Assembly: GCF_001039265.1 (NCBI RefSeq)
Contig: NZ_LFEK01000086.1
Location: 1 to 7,074, forward strand
Source of the DNA: Synechococcus sp. GFB01
GTDB taxonomy: Bacteria > Cyanobacteriota > Cyanobacteriia > PCC-6307 > Cyanobiaceae
Length of the DNA stretch: 7,074 bases
Direction: 5' to 3'
Position 1 is the first letter of the stretch. Each line of letters opens with the position of its first letter. Below the pieces are notes generated by a model, which saw only the letters and a list, made by a program, of their open reading frames with translations, did no database searches and was not told the origin of the DNA. Of the stretch, positions 6,864 to 7,074 are shown one piece after another. A program made the position numbers and the translations under genes.

Positions 6864-7074
6864 TGTATTCCGCAAGCGGTTACCGGAAGCCGTTGTGAAT
6901 GACTGCAATGCGCGGATTGTGCGCCATGGCCTGAAGGTGATTCGCTCGTCAGATTCCCATGATCCAGACGACAACAGTGGCAGTGGAGGTGGATCTTCGA
7001 GTGCTGGAGAGCAGCCAATGCCGTCGACTCAGGCCCAGCCGAACCAGGGCTCACTATTGATCGATGCCACTTGT
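6862..7074 (+). pseudogene. 5'-truncated DDE transposase fragment (IS5/IS1182-like), continuing past the window
   Basis: A stop-free frame of 71 codons runs to the window's end. It reads R-V-F-R-K-R-L-P-E-A-V-V-N-D-C-N-A-R-I-V near its start and N-Q-G-S-L-L-I-D-A-T-C at its end. In transposases of this type, x-F-R-K-R-L lies at the end of the N-terminal DUF772-like domain, and L-(L/I)-D-A-T-C contains the first Asp of the DDE catalytic triad (here GAT at 7063). Between them is a Gly/Ser-rich spacer (about 6979-7005). The roughly 80-100 residues that normally precede F-R-K-R-L are missing, and no credible start codon fits, so the 5' end has been lost. Base composition is less GC-rich than in neighbouring genes, consistent with foreign origin. 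I cannot see the 3' part, the end repeats or a target-site duplication. The exact IS family is uncertain. Confidence 0.72.

Noticed and set aside
6778..7074. Single gene starting at ATG 6778 and running through the transposase fragment
   Set aside because: The first 28 residues resemble translated intergenic DNA and cross the probable ftsH promoter and start; the transposase-like part begins only at about 6862.
1..7074. tRNA, rRNA, CRISPR array, riboswitch or phage/defence module
   Set aside because: No cloverleaf, repeat-spacer pattern or defence-type domain was seen. I also saw no riboflavin or cobalamin riboswitch-like conserved boxes ahead of ribD or cobL.

Overview
The window looks like a piece of a GC-rich picocyanobacterial chromosome (Synechococcus/Cyanobium group). 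The evidence is a very GC-rich, tightly packed gene set made of families typical of that group: a fused cobalamin methyltransferase (CbiET/CobL), a GH116 (GBA2-type) glycosidase, a DUF3122 exported protein, RibD, a cyanobacterial DUF427 protein and a SRAP/YedK protein. There is also a ten-residue start peptide that I recognise as the N-terminus of a picocyanobacterial FtsH. The assignment comes from recognising protein families by eye; no search was run.

Layout: (1) 1-1065, minus strand: most of a CbiE-CbiT fusion, running off the left edge. (2) 1064-5482, plus strand: a probable operon of a 76-residue unknown protein, a GH116 glycosidase of 842 residues, a DUF3122 exported protein and ribD. 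The last three are joined by four-base GTGA stop/start overlaps. ribD is broken in this sequence by an apparent one-base deletion near 4862, exactly between its deaminase and reductase halves. (3) 5483-5527: a short GC-rich convergent gap. (4) 5528-6705, minus strand: a two-gene unit of a SRAP (YedK/HMCES-type) DNA-protein crosslink protein followed by a DUF427 protein, joined by an ATGA overlap. (5) 6706-7074: a divergent upstream region, then what looks like the promoter and first 10-11 codons of ftsH. These are cut off abruptly and followed by a 5'-truncated, DDE-type transposase fragment that runs off the right edge.

Functionally the window is mostly housekeeping: cobalamin and riboflavin synthesis, abasic-site repair, and a glycosidase of unknown natural substrate. 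I do not see a new defence, phage or secretion system. The two places that deserve attention are both disruptions. One is the ribD frameshift; the other is the ftsH-start/transposase junction, which is either a real mobile-element scar or an assembly chimera.
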